Numbered from the stretch's first letter, positions 52,628-61,047 are shown. The stretch: DNA of 64,000 bases from JBBPYC01 sp038200275 (GCA_038200275.1 JBBPYC010000098.1:1-64000); one strand, 5' to 3'. Translations and numbers: made by a program. The notes: a model not told the origin generated them from the letters alone.

Positions 52628-52993
52628 GAATGGGCAGAGGGCAAGAGTGGAGACGGGAATGAAAAGAGCTGCAGGTGCGACATCAAAAAAGGCTTAAGCG
52701 TTGCTGAGGCGACCGAACACGCAGCAGCCCCTACCCAACGCGGTGATCAGTGCGTTTGCCAGTGCGCCATCACTGGCGTCATCGCCATGGATGTTGACGA
52801 AGTCGACAAAGCGATCTGCCTAGTCAGGCGCCAGCTTGAGCCAATGCGATTTTAGCTTCTGACCGATGAGGTACTCACCGGGAATCCAGCGAATCCACTA
52901 TATAAACAATAGCAAAGTACAGACGACCAGCCAGCGCCTGAGCGGTGTTTGATCGATCACCCTGCAGTTCGAATCGGGCCGGATCTTCGAGCC
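52628..52993. other. Intergenic stretch with an inverted repeat
   Basis: No gene is called. At 52758-52777 GCCAGTG-N6-CACTGGC is a perfect 7-bp inverted repeat without a T-run, possibly a protein site or weak hairpin. Short frames exist on both strands (52694-52815 minus; around 52787-52855 plus) but lack ATG and RBS signals. The A/T-rich TATATAAACAATA at about 52900 could be part of a promoter for the EI24/CinA genes. Confidence 0.45.
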
Positions 52994-54475
52994 TCAATCT
53001 GGCGACCTGCTCATTGTCTGCAACACACCCGACACAAACGTTTCGTCGATGCAGTCGGCCAGTCGATCGAACGCACCGTCCAGCGTCGGTGTGGCCGCGC
53101 CGAACAGGGCCCGTATCACCTCGGCATCTTCAAACAGACCGTGCAGGTAGGTGCCCAGCACGTTGCCCGCACCGTTTTGCCACCCCAGGTTGCCGGGCAG
53201 CACGGGCCGCGCGACGTCGCCGGCCGCCGCCATCGCCGGGTGTTGCGCCACCTGCGCCCAGTCGGTCTGGCCGTGGTGTACCTGATAGCCCTCCACCGCG
53301 AGCCCGGACAGCGCCTGCCACGCACCGTGGAGCTGTCCGAAAGTGGTTTGCGTACGCTCCATCTTCTCCTGCGGCTCGAAACGTGTGACCAGTGGCAGCA
53401 GCCCGAGGCCGGCGGCGTTGCCGTCGATGTGCTCGGGGTCGGTCAATGCTTCGCCGAGCAACTGCAGTCCCGCGCAAATGCCCAGCACCGCGCCGCCAGC
53501 CGCTGCATGCGCGCAAATCGCGCGGTCCAGCCCGCCGGCACGCATCCAGGCGAGGTCCCCGGTCGTGTCGGTCGAGCCGGGCAACACGATCCAGTCGACG
53601 GCTGTCAGATCATCCGGTCGCTCAGCCCAGATCACGCACAGATCAGGAATGCGTTGCAGCGGCCGGAATTCATCCGTGTTGCCGACATTCGGACCGCGCA
53701 GGATGGCCACAGTGATGCGCGCATCAGGCGCGCTACTGCCAGTCGCCTCAAACTCGCCTCGCTCGGTGTAGAGACGGTCTGCATGGCGCATCGGAATGGT
53801 GGCCACCGTCGGCACGCCAGTGCGTTCTTGCAGCAAAGCCGGAGCCGGCGCAAGCAGCCCTGCATCACCGCGAAACCGGTTGAGCACGAAGCCAGCGATC
53901 CTAAGGCGCTGCGATGCGTCCAGCAGCATCCAAGTGCCGTACAAATGCGCGAATGCGCCGCCACGGTCGATGTCGGCGATCAACAAAACGCGGGCGTCGG
54001 CATGTTCCGCAAGGGCCAGATCGGCACGGGCGGCTGCGGTGTTGTCGGCCGGCGCGCTGCCGCCGTCGATCACGAGCACGTCGTACGCTGCGCGCAAGGC
54101 ATCCAGCGCGCCGACCATCTGCGGCCACAGCGCCTGATCGCGCTCGTGCGGTGATGCTTTGGTTAGCTCCGCTTGCACCTCGCCCAGCAGCGTGACTTCA
54201 CAAGACCCATCCGGTTCGCTGTGCATCAGCACCGGATTCATGCGCACATCGGGTTTGGCGCGCGCGGCCAGTGCCTGCAGATACTGATCCGGCCCGATCT
54301 GGCCGGCGTCCACGGTGCGCTGGTCTTCGCCCGCGTACTGCGCCTTGAACGGCGCGACGCGAAGGCCCTGGCGTGCATACCAGCGGCACAACGCCGTCAC
54401 GAGCCAGCTCACGCCGGCGCCGCGGCCGGTGCCCAGCACCATGATGCAATGGGCGCTTGGTCTGGGATCGATCAT
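52994..54475 (-). CDS. CobQ-like cobyric acid synthase paralogue, Walker A degenerate
   Basis: A 493-residue protein with the CobQ architecture: N-terminal BioD-like ATPase domain and C-terminal triad-type glutamine amidotransferase with GICAGLQLLG (nucleophile Cys) and VHHGQ. Its Walker A reads GTGRGAGVS (residues 15-23) where the Lys is replaced by Val22, FKAQNMSNN is FKAQYAGED and IEGAGSPAEIN is IDGGSAPADN. It retains ADIDRGGAFAHLYGT (167 on) and NRFRGD (199-204). The other CobQ (57829-59295) has the opposite pattern. It may be a non-catalytic partner or decaying copy. It is the last gene of the minus-strand cluster. Confidence 0.8.
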   Translation of the reverse strand: MIDPRPSAHCIMVLGTGRGAGVSWLVTALCRWYARQGLRVAPFKAQYAGEDQRTVDAGQIGPDQYLQALAARAKPDVRMNPVLMHSEPDGSCEVTLLGEVQAELTKASPHERDQALWPQMVGALDALRAAYDVLVIDGGSAPADNTAAARADLALAEHADARVLLIADIDRGGAFAHLYGTWMLLDASQRLRIAGFVLNRFRGDAGLLAPAPALLQERTGVPTVATIPMRHADRLYTERGEFEATGSSAPDARITVAILRGPNVGNTDEFRPLQRIPDLCVIWAERPDDLTAVDWIVLPGSTDTTGDLAWMRAGGLDRAICAHAAAGGAVLGICAGLQLLGEALTDPEHIDGNAAGLGLLPLVTRFEPQEKMERTQTTFGQLHGAWQALSGLAVEGYQVHHGQTDWAQVAQHPAMAAAGDVARPVLPGNLGWQNGAGNVLGTYLHGLFEDAEVIRALFGAATPTLDGAFDRLADCIDETFVSGVLQTMSRSPD

Positions 54476-54531
54476 CTATTCCTTCGGGTTTCAAAAATTC
54501 TTGCCGATCGAGCCGGCACGGTCAGCAAAGT

Positions 54532-55200
54532 TCAAATGAGGCGGCGTGCGGACCCATCGAAGCCGTCTGACGACGCCAGACCGTCACCCGGCAAGCATTC
54601 GGACGGTCGATCGCTTGCGGCAAAGGGTACCCCCGGCAACAACCAGCACACCCCGTGCGCTGGCGGCACTGGCCAGTCGGCCGCACTTGGCAAGCGGTCT
54701 TCCTGCTCGTGCCGCCAAAGGCGGGCGAGCATCCAGCCCGCATGTGCCACCATCAACGCCGGCCGCTGCCCTGCGCCGGACGGCTGCCAGCGCGCCGCCC
54801 GGTTCAGCACGCCAGCCAGCGTCTCGCCGCCACCAGGCGCTGTGCATGTAAATGCGGCACACCACGCGTCCACTTCCGCCTTCGGTATGTCTGCCCACCG
54901 CTGCCCGTCCCACGCGCCGAAATCCATCTCAAGCAGCGCGCTATCGATCACATGAACCCAGCCCCAGCGCCGCAACCAGCGGCCGACCGCCGCGCCGCGT
55001 TGCAGCGGCGAGGTGTACACAACCTGGGGCAATGCGTATCGGCGCGCGGCAGCCTGAATGCGCCGGGCCAGTCGCTTGGCGCGCCGCGCATCCACCCGCA
55101 GATCGGTGATGCCGATGCAGCGGCCATCGGCGCCCTCGGCCCGCGGATGCCGCCACGCCCAAACAACCGGTGCCGGCAGCGTTCGCGCTTGCTCAACCAA
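54532..55200 (-). CDS. cobC: CobC-like histidine phosphatase (alpha-ribazole phosphatase)
   Basis: A 222-residue protein, probably from the TTG at 55200; the frame is open to an ATG at 55257 in the cobS gene. The phosphatase motif is WRHPRAEG, where the usual RHG is RHP. Further motifs are YTSPLQRGAA, EMDFGAWDGQRW and the late AHAGWML with the second His. CobC removes the phosphate from alpha-ribazole phosphate in nucleotide-loop assembly. It follows cobS directly and overlaps its 3' end. Confidence 0.82.
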   Translation of the reverse strand: MVEQARTLPAPVVWAWRHPRAEGADGRCIGITDLRVDARRAKRLARRIQAAARRYALPQVVYTSPLQRGAAVGRWLRRWGWVHVIDSALLEMDFGAWDGQRWADIPKAEVDAWCAAFTCTAPGGGETLAGVLNRAARWQPSGAGQRPALMVAHAGWMLARLWRHEQEDRLPSAADWPVPPAHGVCWLLPGVPFAASDRPSECLPGDGLASSDGFDGSARRLI

Positions 55201-55999
55201 CGCACAACACCAGCAGCACCGCGACTTCGATGAGCTGCTCGGTCGCGCCCAACCCATCGCCGGTGTAGCCGCCAAGCCGCGCCCACAGCCACTGGCGCAT
55301 CAAAAGCACCACCACGACACTGGCAATTACCGCGACCGCCCAGGCTCTTATCCACGTGCTGTCCAGTGCTGGAGTCGCAGCAACGGCCATCGCAACCACT
55401 GCGATCCAAAGCAGCCCCGCGCAGATCGATGCAACGACCGCCAGACGCCATGGCACCGCCACCGCGAGCGGCTTGGCTTTGGCGTGTGCGACGTCGCCCG
55501 CATACGGCAGCCACGACATCAGCACGACCGCCCCAGCACGGCCGAGCACATGCGCAGCGACCAATGCCAGCGCGGCAGTGATCGGGTCGGCCTGCACCAG
55601 CTCGGCCAGCAACGCCACGCGCAGCGCGAGCGACAGCCCCAATGCCGCCGAGCCGTAGGTGCCGATGCGGGAATCCTTCATGATTTCAAGCGCCCGTTCG
55701 CGCTGCACATGGCCGCCGAGTGCATCGAACGTATCGGCCAGACCGTCTTCATGAAACGCGCCGGTGGCGCAGACGGTAGCAATCACGGTGAGCAGTGCTG
55801 CCACCAGCGGCGAAGCCCAGCCACTCGCGGCCCAGAGCACGCAGGCGCCTGCTGCGCCGACCAATGCGCCAACCAGCGGAAAGTGCACGACGCAGCGGTT
55901 AAGCCAGCCCGGCTCGAACCCGACGCCGACCCATGCTGGCACCGGCACGCGCGTGAGGAACTGCAGCGCGATGAAAAACATTCGCACTTCGTGCAGCAC
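55193..55999 (-). CDS. cobS: Adenosylcobinamide-GDP ribazoletransferase
   Basis: About 268 residues from the GTG at 55999 (MLHEVRMFFIALQFLTRVPVP); the ATG at 55981 and a TTG at 56017 overlapping the cobT stop are also possible. Conserved segments are RVPVPAWVGVGFEP, TGAFHEDGLADTFDALGG, RALEIMKDSRIGTYGSAAL and GYTGDGLGATEQ. Six or more membrane helices are seen. It joins adenosylcobinamide-GDP with alpha-ribazole. It sits between cobT and cobC. Confidence 0.9.
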   Translation of the reverse strand: MLHEVRMFFIALQFLTRVPVPAWVGVGFEPGWLNRCVVHFPLVGALVGAAGACVLWAASGWASPLVAALLTVIATVCATGAFHEDGLADTFDALGGHVQRERALEIMKDSRIGTYGSAALGLSLALRVALLAELVQADPITAALALVAAHVLGRAGAVVLMSWLPYAGDVAHAKAKPLAVAVPWRLAVVASICAGLLWIAVVAMAVAATPALDSTWIRAWAVAVIASVVVVLLMRQWLWARLGGYTGDGLGATEQLIEVAVLLVLCVG

Positions 56000-56013
56000 G
56001 GTTGGCCAAATGG

Positions 56014-57054
56014 TCAAGGCGATTTTTCGCTCACACCGGCAGACTCGAAACTTGCCATTTCCCGCAGCACACGACACGCCGATTCAAGCAGCGGCCACGC
56101 CAGCGCCGCGCCCGAGCCCTCGCCCAGTCGCAGACCCAGGTCAAGCAGTGGCTCCCCATCCAACGATTGCAGCCAGCGTACGTGCCCGCTCTCAGCCGAA
56201 CAATGCGCGAACACGCAACGGGCCAGCACCGCCGGTGCAAGAGCTGCGGCCACCGCGACCGCCGCTGTCGAGATGAACCCGTCGACCACGATCACGCGGC
56301 GCTGGTGCGCAGCTTCAAATACCGCGCCGGTCATCGTGGCAATCTCCAGTCCACCCAATGCGGCCAGTGCATCCAGCGGCGCCACGGCTTCGAAATGCAG
56401 GGCGAGCGCTTCTTCAAGCAGCGCACGTTTTCGCGCAAGGCCCGGATCGTCCAGACCGGTGCCCCGGCCCACACAATCGGCGAGTGGCAGGCCCGTAAGG
56501 CGCGCCATCAACAGCGCGGCAGCCGAGGTGTTGCCGATGCCCATTTCGCCCAGCAGCAACGCGTTGCCGGGCAACGTGCGCACCAAGCTGGCGCCTGCTG
56601 CAAGCGCCGCATCTCGTTGTTCGTGCGTCATCGCCGGGCCGCTGGTGCAGTCAGCACTGCCGTGCGACGACTTGGCCACCACGAGTCCAGCCCGCGGCGC
56701 GAAGTCATGCCGGACGCCGCAATCGACCACAGTCAATGCGATTCCGTGTTGGCGCGCCAGCGCGCTGACGGCGGCGCCACCGGCCAGGAAGTTCTCGACC
56801 ATCTGCCAGGTCACATCGCTCGGATAGGCCGACACGCCCCGCGCGGCCAGCCCGTGGTCGGCGGTGAACACGACCAATTGCGGCTGCTGCAACTGCGGTG
56901 CCTCGCTGTTGAAAATCCGCCCAAGTTGCAGGGCCAGCGATTCGATCCGGCCCAATGCACCGATCGGCTTGGTTTTTTGGTCGAGCAGATGCTGGAGTCG
57001 GTGCGTCAATGCGGCATCATCAAAAGCATCGATCGTCGGGAGTTCAAACGTCAT
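56014..57054 (-). CDS. cobT: Nicotinate-nucleotide:dimethylbenzimidazole phosphoribosyltransferase
   Basis: A 346-residue protein from the ATG at 57054 (MTFELPTIDAFDDAALTHRL). Family motifs KTKPIGALGRIESLALQLG, FTADHGLAARGVSAYPSDVT, GEMGIGNTSAAALL and the catalytic Glu in RLGEGSGAALA are intact. It forms alpha-ribazole phosphate for the lower ligand. The ATG shares two bases with the ATG of the divergent methyltransferase. Its stop overlaps the cobS region. Confidence 0.95.
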   Translation of the reverse strand: MTFELPTIDAFDDAALTHRLQHLLDQKTKPIGALGRIESLALQLGRIFNSEAPQLQQPQLVVFTADHGLAARGVSAYPSDVTWQMVENFLAGGAAVSALARQHGIALTVVDCGVRHDFAPRAGLVVAKSSHGSADCTSGPAMTHEQRDAALAAGASLVRTLPGNALLLGEMGIGNTSAAALLMARLTGLPLADCVGRGTGLDDPGLARKRALLEEALALHFEAVAPLDALAALGGLEIATMTGAVFEAAHQRRVIVVDGFISTAAVAVAAALAPAVLARCVFAHCSAESGHVRWLQSLDGEPLLDLGLRLGEGSGAALAWPLLESACRVLREMASFESAGVSEKSP

Positions 57055-57823
57055 GGGGCAAGTGCACGTCGCCGCGCAGCAGGGTTTCACAAAAGAAGCG
57101 CAGGCTTATGCGCGCGGCCGGCCGGACTATCCCGCAGCCAGTGCGGATTGGTTGACGGACGCGCTCGGACTCGGCCCGGGTCGCACAGTGGCAGACATCG
57201 GCGCTGGCACCGGCAAATTCACCCGGTGGCTGCTCGCGACCGGCGCGAACGTGATTGCCGTCGAGCCAATTGACGCAATGCGCGTGCAACTCGAAGCAGA
57301 GCTGCCGACCGTGCAAGCGCTCGCGGGCACTGCGCAACAGGTGCCACTGCCTGGTGCATCGCTCGATGCGATCGTCTGCGCGCAGGCGTTTCACTGGTTT
57401 GCGACGCGCGATGTGCTGGGTGAGTTCCACCGTCTGCTCAAGCCTGATGCATCGCTTGGGCTGGTCTGGAACGTGCGCGACGACTCGGTCGATTGGGTTG
57501 CACAACTCACGCGCATCGTCACGCCGCACGAAGGCGATGCGCCGCGGTTTTATAAAGGCGACTGGCGCAAGCCCTTCCCGCACGCCGGCTTTGGGCCGCT
57601 GGTCGAGATCCACTTGCGCTACCAGCACATCGGCACGCCGCAGCAGGTGATCGTCGACCGCTTCATGTCGGTCAGCTTCATCGCCGCGCTGCCGCCGTCT
57701 GACAATGTGGCTGTGCGCGAAAGCCTCGAAACGCTGATCGCGACCCATCCCGATTTGCGCGCGCGTGAGACCGTCACCTTTCCCTACGAGACGGTTGCGT
57801 TTCACTGCATGCGGCTGCCCTGA
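57053..57823 (+). CDS. Class I SAM-dependent methyltransferase
   Basis: A 256-residue protein from the ATG at 57053 (MGQVHVAAQQGFTKEAQAYARG). The SAM-binding motif I is VADIGAGTGKFTRWLL, motif II lies near AVEPIDAM, and the motif IV-like AIVCAQAFHWF follows, as in methyltransferase 11-type proteins. Substrate unknown. It runs opposite to the cobalamin genes and lies between cobT and cobQ, with only 5 bases between its stop and the cobQ stop. Whether it acts in cobalamin metabolism is not clear. Confidence 0.85.
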   Translation: MGQVHVAAQQGFTKEAQAYARGRPDYPAASADWLTDALGLGPGRTVADIGAGTGKFTRWLLATGANVIAVEPIDAMRVQLEAELPTVQALAGTAQQVPLPGASLDAIVCAQAFHWFATRDVLGEFHRLLKPDASLGLVWNVRDDSVDWVAQLTRIVTPHEGDAPRFYKGDWRKPFPHAGFGPLVEIHLRYQHIGTPQQVIVDRFMSVSFIAALPPSDNVAVRESLETLIATHPDLRARETVTFPYETVAFHCMRLP

Positions 57824-57828
57824 ACAAT

Positions 57829-59295
57829 TCATTTCAACAAACGACGCAGCGCACCGGGCGCGAAATGTCGGTCGATGCAGTCGGCCAGCCCGTCGAACAC
57901 CGTGTCCAACGTCGGCACTGCCGCACCGAACAGCGCGTGCAGCACGGCAGGCTCTTCAAACAACCCATGCAGATAGATGCCGAGCACGTTGCCTCCACCG
58001 ATGCGCCAACCAAGACCATCGCCAATCACAGGCGTGACGTGATCACCTGACGCCGATGCCGTATCCGCAATCGTCTCGCCGTGGTGAATTTCATAGCCAC
58101 GCAGCGTGACACCGGAGAGCGCGTTCCAAGGCCCGCTTGAAGGGTTGAACGTGTCAAACTTCACCTGCTGATGCCGCACCGCCTTGTGTTGCTGATAAGT
58201 CGTCGACAACGCCAGCAACCCCAGGCCCGGCGCGTTGCCGTCGATACCATGCGGATCCATCAGCGCGGCGCCCAGCATCTGCAGGCCGCCGCAGATGCCA
58301 AGCACTGCGCCGCCGCGTGCTGCATGGGCTGCAACGGCGCGGTCCAGTCTCTGCGCGCGCAACCACGCAAGATCGCTGCTCGTGTGTTTGGAGCCGGGCA
58401 GCATGATCCAGTCGGCACCGTGCAAGTCACCGGGTGAGCGCGCCCAGCACAGCTGCACGCCGGGAAGATTTTTCAGTGGCTGGAACTCATCGAGATTGCT
58501 GATCCGCGGATACGCCACCACCGCGATGCGCAGACCCGCGCCCGCTGTGCCCCGCGCCGCATCGAACACCCCGTCTTCTTCCGGCAGGCCGTGGCCGTGC
58601 CACATCGGCAGCATCGCGAGCGTGGGCACACCAGTCAACGCCTGCAACCGCGCGGCATCGGGCATGAAGCGTGTGAGGTCACCGCTGCAACGGTTCAAGA
58701 CGAAGCCGCGCAGCAACGCGCGCACGTCGCCCGGCAGCAGTTGCTGGGTACCGTACAGGTGCGCTGCCGCGCCGCCGCTGCTCGCATCGTTGACTAGCAA
58801 GCAGCTGGCACGGGCCGCTGCCGCGGTGCGCAGATTCACGTAGTCACTGGCTTGCAGATTGATCTCGGCAGGAGAGCCGGCGCCTTCGATGACGACCACA
58901 TCGTTTTCTTCGATCAACGCCTGCAATGCAGACTGGGCGTGCGGCCACAGCAGCGCGCTGCGTTCGCGCCACGGCACGCGGTACAGATCGGGCCGCACTT
59001 CACCCCACACAACGACCTGGCTCGCCGTATCGCGCTCAGGCTTTAACAGCACCGGGTTCATGCGCACTTCAGCCGGCACGCCAGCGGCCAGCGCCTGAAA
59101 GTACTGCGCGCTGCCGATCTCACCGAAGCGGCCGTCCGGGCCCGGCACCACGCGCGCGTTGTTGCTCATGTTCTGCGCCTTGAACGGCGCGACGCGCAGG
59201 CCCTGGCGCGCATACCAGCGACACAGGGCGGTCGCAAGCCAGCTCTTGCCCGCACCGCTGGTGGTGCCCAGCACCATTACGGCCTTCGCAGTCAT
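57829..59295 (-). CDS. cobQ: Cobyric acid synthase CobQ (intact Walker A)
   Basis: A 488-residue protein from the ATG at 59295 (MTAKAVMVLGTTSGAGKS), overlapping the upstream stop (ATGA). Walker A GTTSGAGKS (Lys17), FKAQNMSNNA and VIEGAGSPAEINL are canonical, and the amidotransferase has GICGGLQMLG and IHHGE. The usual ADIDRGG segment instead reads VNDASSGG (168-175) and NRFRGD is NRCSGD (201-206). It should amidate the b, d, e and g carboxyls of the corrin. It shares the run ALCRWYARQGLRVAPFKAQ with the degenerate paralogue, which suggests duplication or gene conversion. Confidence 0.88.
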   Translation of the reverse strand: MTAKAVMVLGTTSGAGKSWLATALCRWYARQGLRVAPFKAQNMSNNARVVPGPDGRFGEIGSAQYFQALAAGVPAEVRMNPVLLKPERDTASQVVVWGEVRPDLYRVPWRERSALLWPHAQSALQALIEENDVVVIEGAGSPAEINLQASDYVNLRTAAAARASCLLVNDASSGGAAAHLYGTQQLLPGDVRALLRGFVLNRCSGDLTRFMPDAARLQALTGVPTLAMLPMWHGHGLPEEDGVFDAARGTAGAGLRIAVVAYPRISNLDEFQPLKNLPGVQLCWARSPGDLHGADWIMLPGSKHTSSDLAWLRAQRLDRAVAAHAARGGAVLGICGGLQMLGAALMDPHGIDGNAPGLGLLALSTTYQQHKAVRHQQVKFDTFNPSSGPWNALSGVTLRGYEIHHGETIADTASASGDHVTPVIGDGLGWRIGGGNVLGIYLHGLFEEPAVLHALFGAAVPTLDTVFDGLADCIDRHFAPGALRRLLK

Positions 59296-60260
59296 GCAGT
59301 GCCCTGCCCGGCACGCCGCCATGCATCGACCAAGGCCTGCTGCGCTTCAGGCGATTGGACGCTGACGCGCAGCCAGCCGGGGCAGCCGAGTGAAGTCGCA
59401 TCGCGCAGCTTGATGCCTCGCTCGCGCAGGCGAATCAGGCGCTGGGCAAGCACGTCGCCTTGCTGCGGCGGGCGCACCAGCCAGAACGGCGTCACGCTGG
59501 CTTGCTGCCGCCAGCCGAGGGCGTCCAGCGTCTTGCGTTGGCAGTGCTCCCAACAGATCAACGTGTCGATGCTTGCGCGCAGCCAGGTCTGCATCGCGGG
59601 ATCGGCCCAGGCACCAAGCAACGCCACGCCTTCGGCCGACAGCACCCAGCTTGGCGACAGCCGCAGCATCGCATCGACGCGCCCCTGCGTCAGATCACGC
59701 GGCGCCAGCAAGTAGCGCGCGTGCACGCCCGTTGTGTCCAACGCCTTGTTCGGCGAGAACCACTGCGAGTCGTTGAGATTCTCAGCCAGCGACTCCAGCG
59801 CGCTTTCGCGCACCTGCTCGGCATCAAGCTGCCACACATCGCGGCTGACCAGCCGTTGCAGCTGGGCACGCCCTGCTTCAACCGACGTTGTCAACGCGGA
59901 CTCGACCGCCGCCACCTCGTCGCGCAGCATCTGCCAGGACAGCATCGGCTTGAGAAGAAGGCCCACGCCGAGCACCTTCAACGGCAGCGGCAGTTCGCTG
60001 AGTACGCGATCAGCACCCACCGCGATCAGGCCGACTGCAGCGGCGCCGACGAGCCAGGCCGCTGCACCACCGACGAAGGCCGTCTCGGGCTGCAGGCGAA
60101 TCAAAGGCGGCCCGAAAAGGTTCAAGCACCTGCCCATCCAGACCACCGGATGCCAACGCACAGGCGGCTCACCGAACCATCGGTCAACCGCCAACGCCAG
60201 TGCGATTGCTGTGGGCGGTGCCGCAAGCGTTTGCCAGTCGGGCCAGCTTGCCACGTTCAT
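59292..60260 (-). CDS. Chimera: CbiB N-terminal half fused to threonine-phosphate decarboxylase C-terminal half
   Basis: A 322-residue frame from the ATG at 60260; an in-frame ATG at 60290 is also possible. Residues 1-165 are CbiB-like: VDRWFGEPPVRWHPVVWMG, LKPMLSWQMLRDEVAAVE, LVSRDVWQLDAEQVRESAL and ESLAENLND. From residue 166 the sequence changes to QWFSPNKALDTTGVHARY, the PLP-lysine region of CobC/CobD-type L-threonine-phosphate decarboxylases, and continues to ERGIKLRDATSLGCPGWLRV. Each half lacks its partner half (about 150 residues of CbiB C-terminus, about 190 residues of decarboxylase N-terminus). The junction is near 59766. The fusion is probably a deletion between adjacent cbiB and cobC-type genes or an assembly join; activity is doubtful. 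Confidence 0.8.
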   Translation of the reverse strand: MNVASWPDWQTLAAPPTAIALALAVDRWFGEPPVRWHPVVWMGRCLNLFGPPLIRLQPETAFVGGAAAWLVGAAAVGLIAVGADRVLSELPLPLKVLGVGLLLKPMLSWQMLRDEVAAVESALTTSVEAGRAQLQRLVSRDVWQLDAEQVRESALESLAENLNDSQWFSPNKALDTTGVHARYLLAPRDLTQGRVDAMLRLSPSWVLSAEGVALLGAWADPAMQTWLRASIDTLICWEHCQRKTLDALGWRQQASVTPFWLVRPPQQGDVLAQRLIRLRERGIKLRDATSLGCPGWLRVSVQSPEAQQALVDAWRRAGQGTA

Positions 60261-60318
60261 CGCTGCATGCCGTCTGCGCTGCGGCGGCATTCGCGCAGTC
60301 CCATTCGAACCTCGGCCA

Positions 60319-61047
60319 TCAAGCAAATACCAGCCGCGCGATGTGCGTTGGCGCCAGCGGCGGCTGCGCATCCACCAGCTCGACGCCGCGAACCGTCAAC
60401 GGCACCGCTTGCGACATGCCCGGTGCGAACGTCACGGCGGTGTGGAACTCCCCGTCTTCGCCGCACGGGCACACATCGGCCGGCACTTGATCAAGCAAGG
60501 TCTGGTCGTAGGCAGCGCCGCAGAAACCCACATCCAGCCGGCCCGTATCGAGCGCAACGATCTGTGCCTGAATGCCGCGCGCAATGACCTCATTGGCCAC
60601 GGCCGAACGGCGTTCGCCCCAAAGCGGAAACAGCGGCACAAGCCCCGCCGCTTCACAACGCGGCGCGATCCAGTCGCGATGGGCTGTCAGGTCGATGTCG
60701 CCGAATGCCATGTGCGTGTGGCCGCCTTGCCGCAACTCCGCCAGTGCGGCATCGAACGCAGCCGCATAGCTTCCTGGACTGCTGCGCGGCACATCCACCG
60801 CGCACCAGGCCACGCCGCAGGCGGCTGCCTGCGCTGCCAGCCAGGCCCGCGGCAACGCATGCGACAAGCTTGCGCCACCCGCTTCCTCGCACATCGTCAC
60901 GAACGTGCTCACCACCAACCCTTGGTCGCGCAAGCGCAGCCACACCAGACAGCCATCCTTGCCCGCGCTCCAGCTCAATGCGATGCGTGGCGCGCGCAGG
61001 TCCACAGGCGGCAAAGCAGTTGTCGTGTTGATGCGTCGGACTGTCAC
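60319..61047 (-). CDS. DUF71-type ATP-binding protein, B12-associated
   Basis: A 242-residue protein with the PP-loop-like SWSAGKDGCLVWLRL near residue 25, followed by TFVTMCEEAGGASLSH and HTHMAFGDIDLTAHRDWIAPRCEAAGL. This is the DUF71/COG2102 family, whose main member makes diphthamide in eukaryotes and archaea; a bacterial subgroup has been predicted by gene context to act in B12 salvage. Its position here between cobO and cbiB fits the latter. The exact reaction is unknown. Confidence 0.8.
   Translation of the reverse strand: MTVRRINTTTALPPVDLRAPRIALSWSAGKDGCLVWLRLRDQGLVVSTFVTMCEEAGGASLSHALPRAWLAAQAAACGVAWCAVDVPRSSPGSYAAAFDAALAELRQGGHTHMAFGDIDLTAHRDWIAPRCEAAGLVPLFPLWGERRSAVANEVIARGIQAQIVALDTGRLDVGFCGAAYDQTLLDQVPADVCPCGEDGEFHTAVTFAPGMSQAVPLTVRGVELVDAQPPLAPTHIARLVFA

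Noticed and set aside
52694..52815. Short minus-strand frame ending in FVNIHGDDASDGALANAL-like sequence
   Set aside because: No start codon and a stop codon just upstream; both strands give equally protein-like short frames.
52960..52985. GTTCGAATC sequence resembling a tRNA T-loop
   Set aside because: No acceptor, D or anticodon stem can be formed around it.
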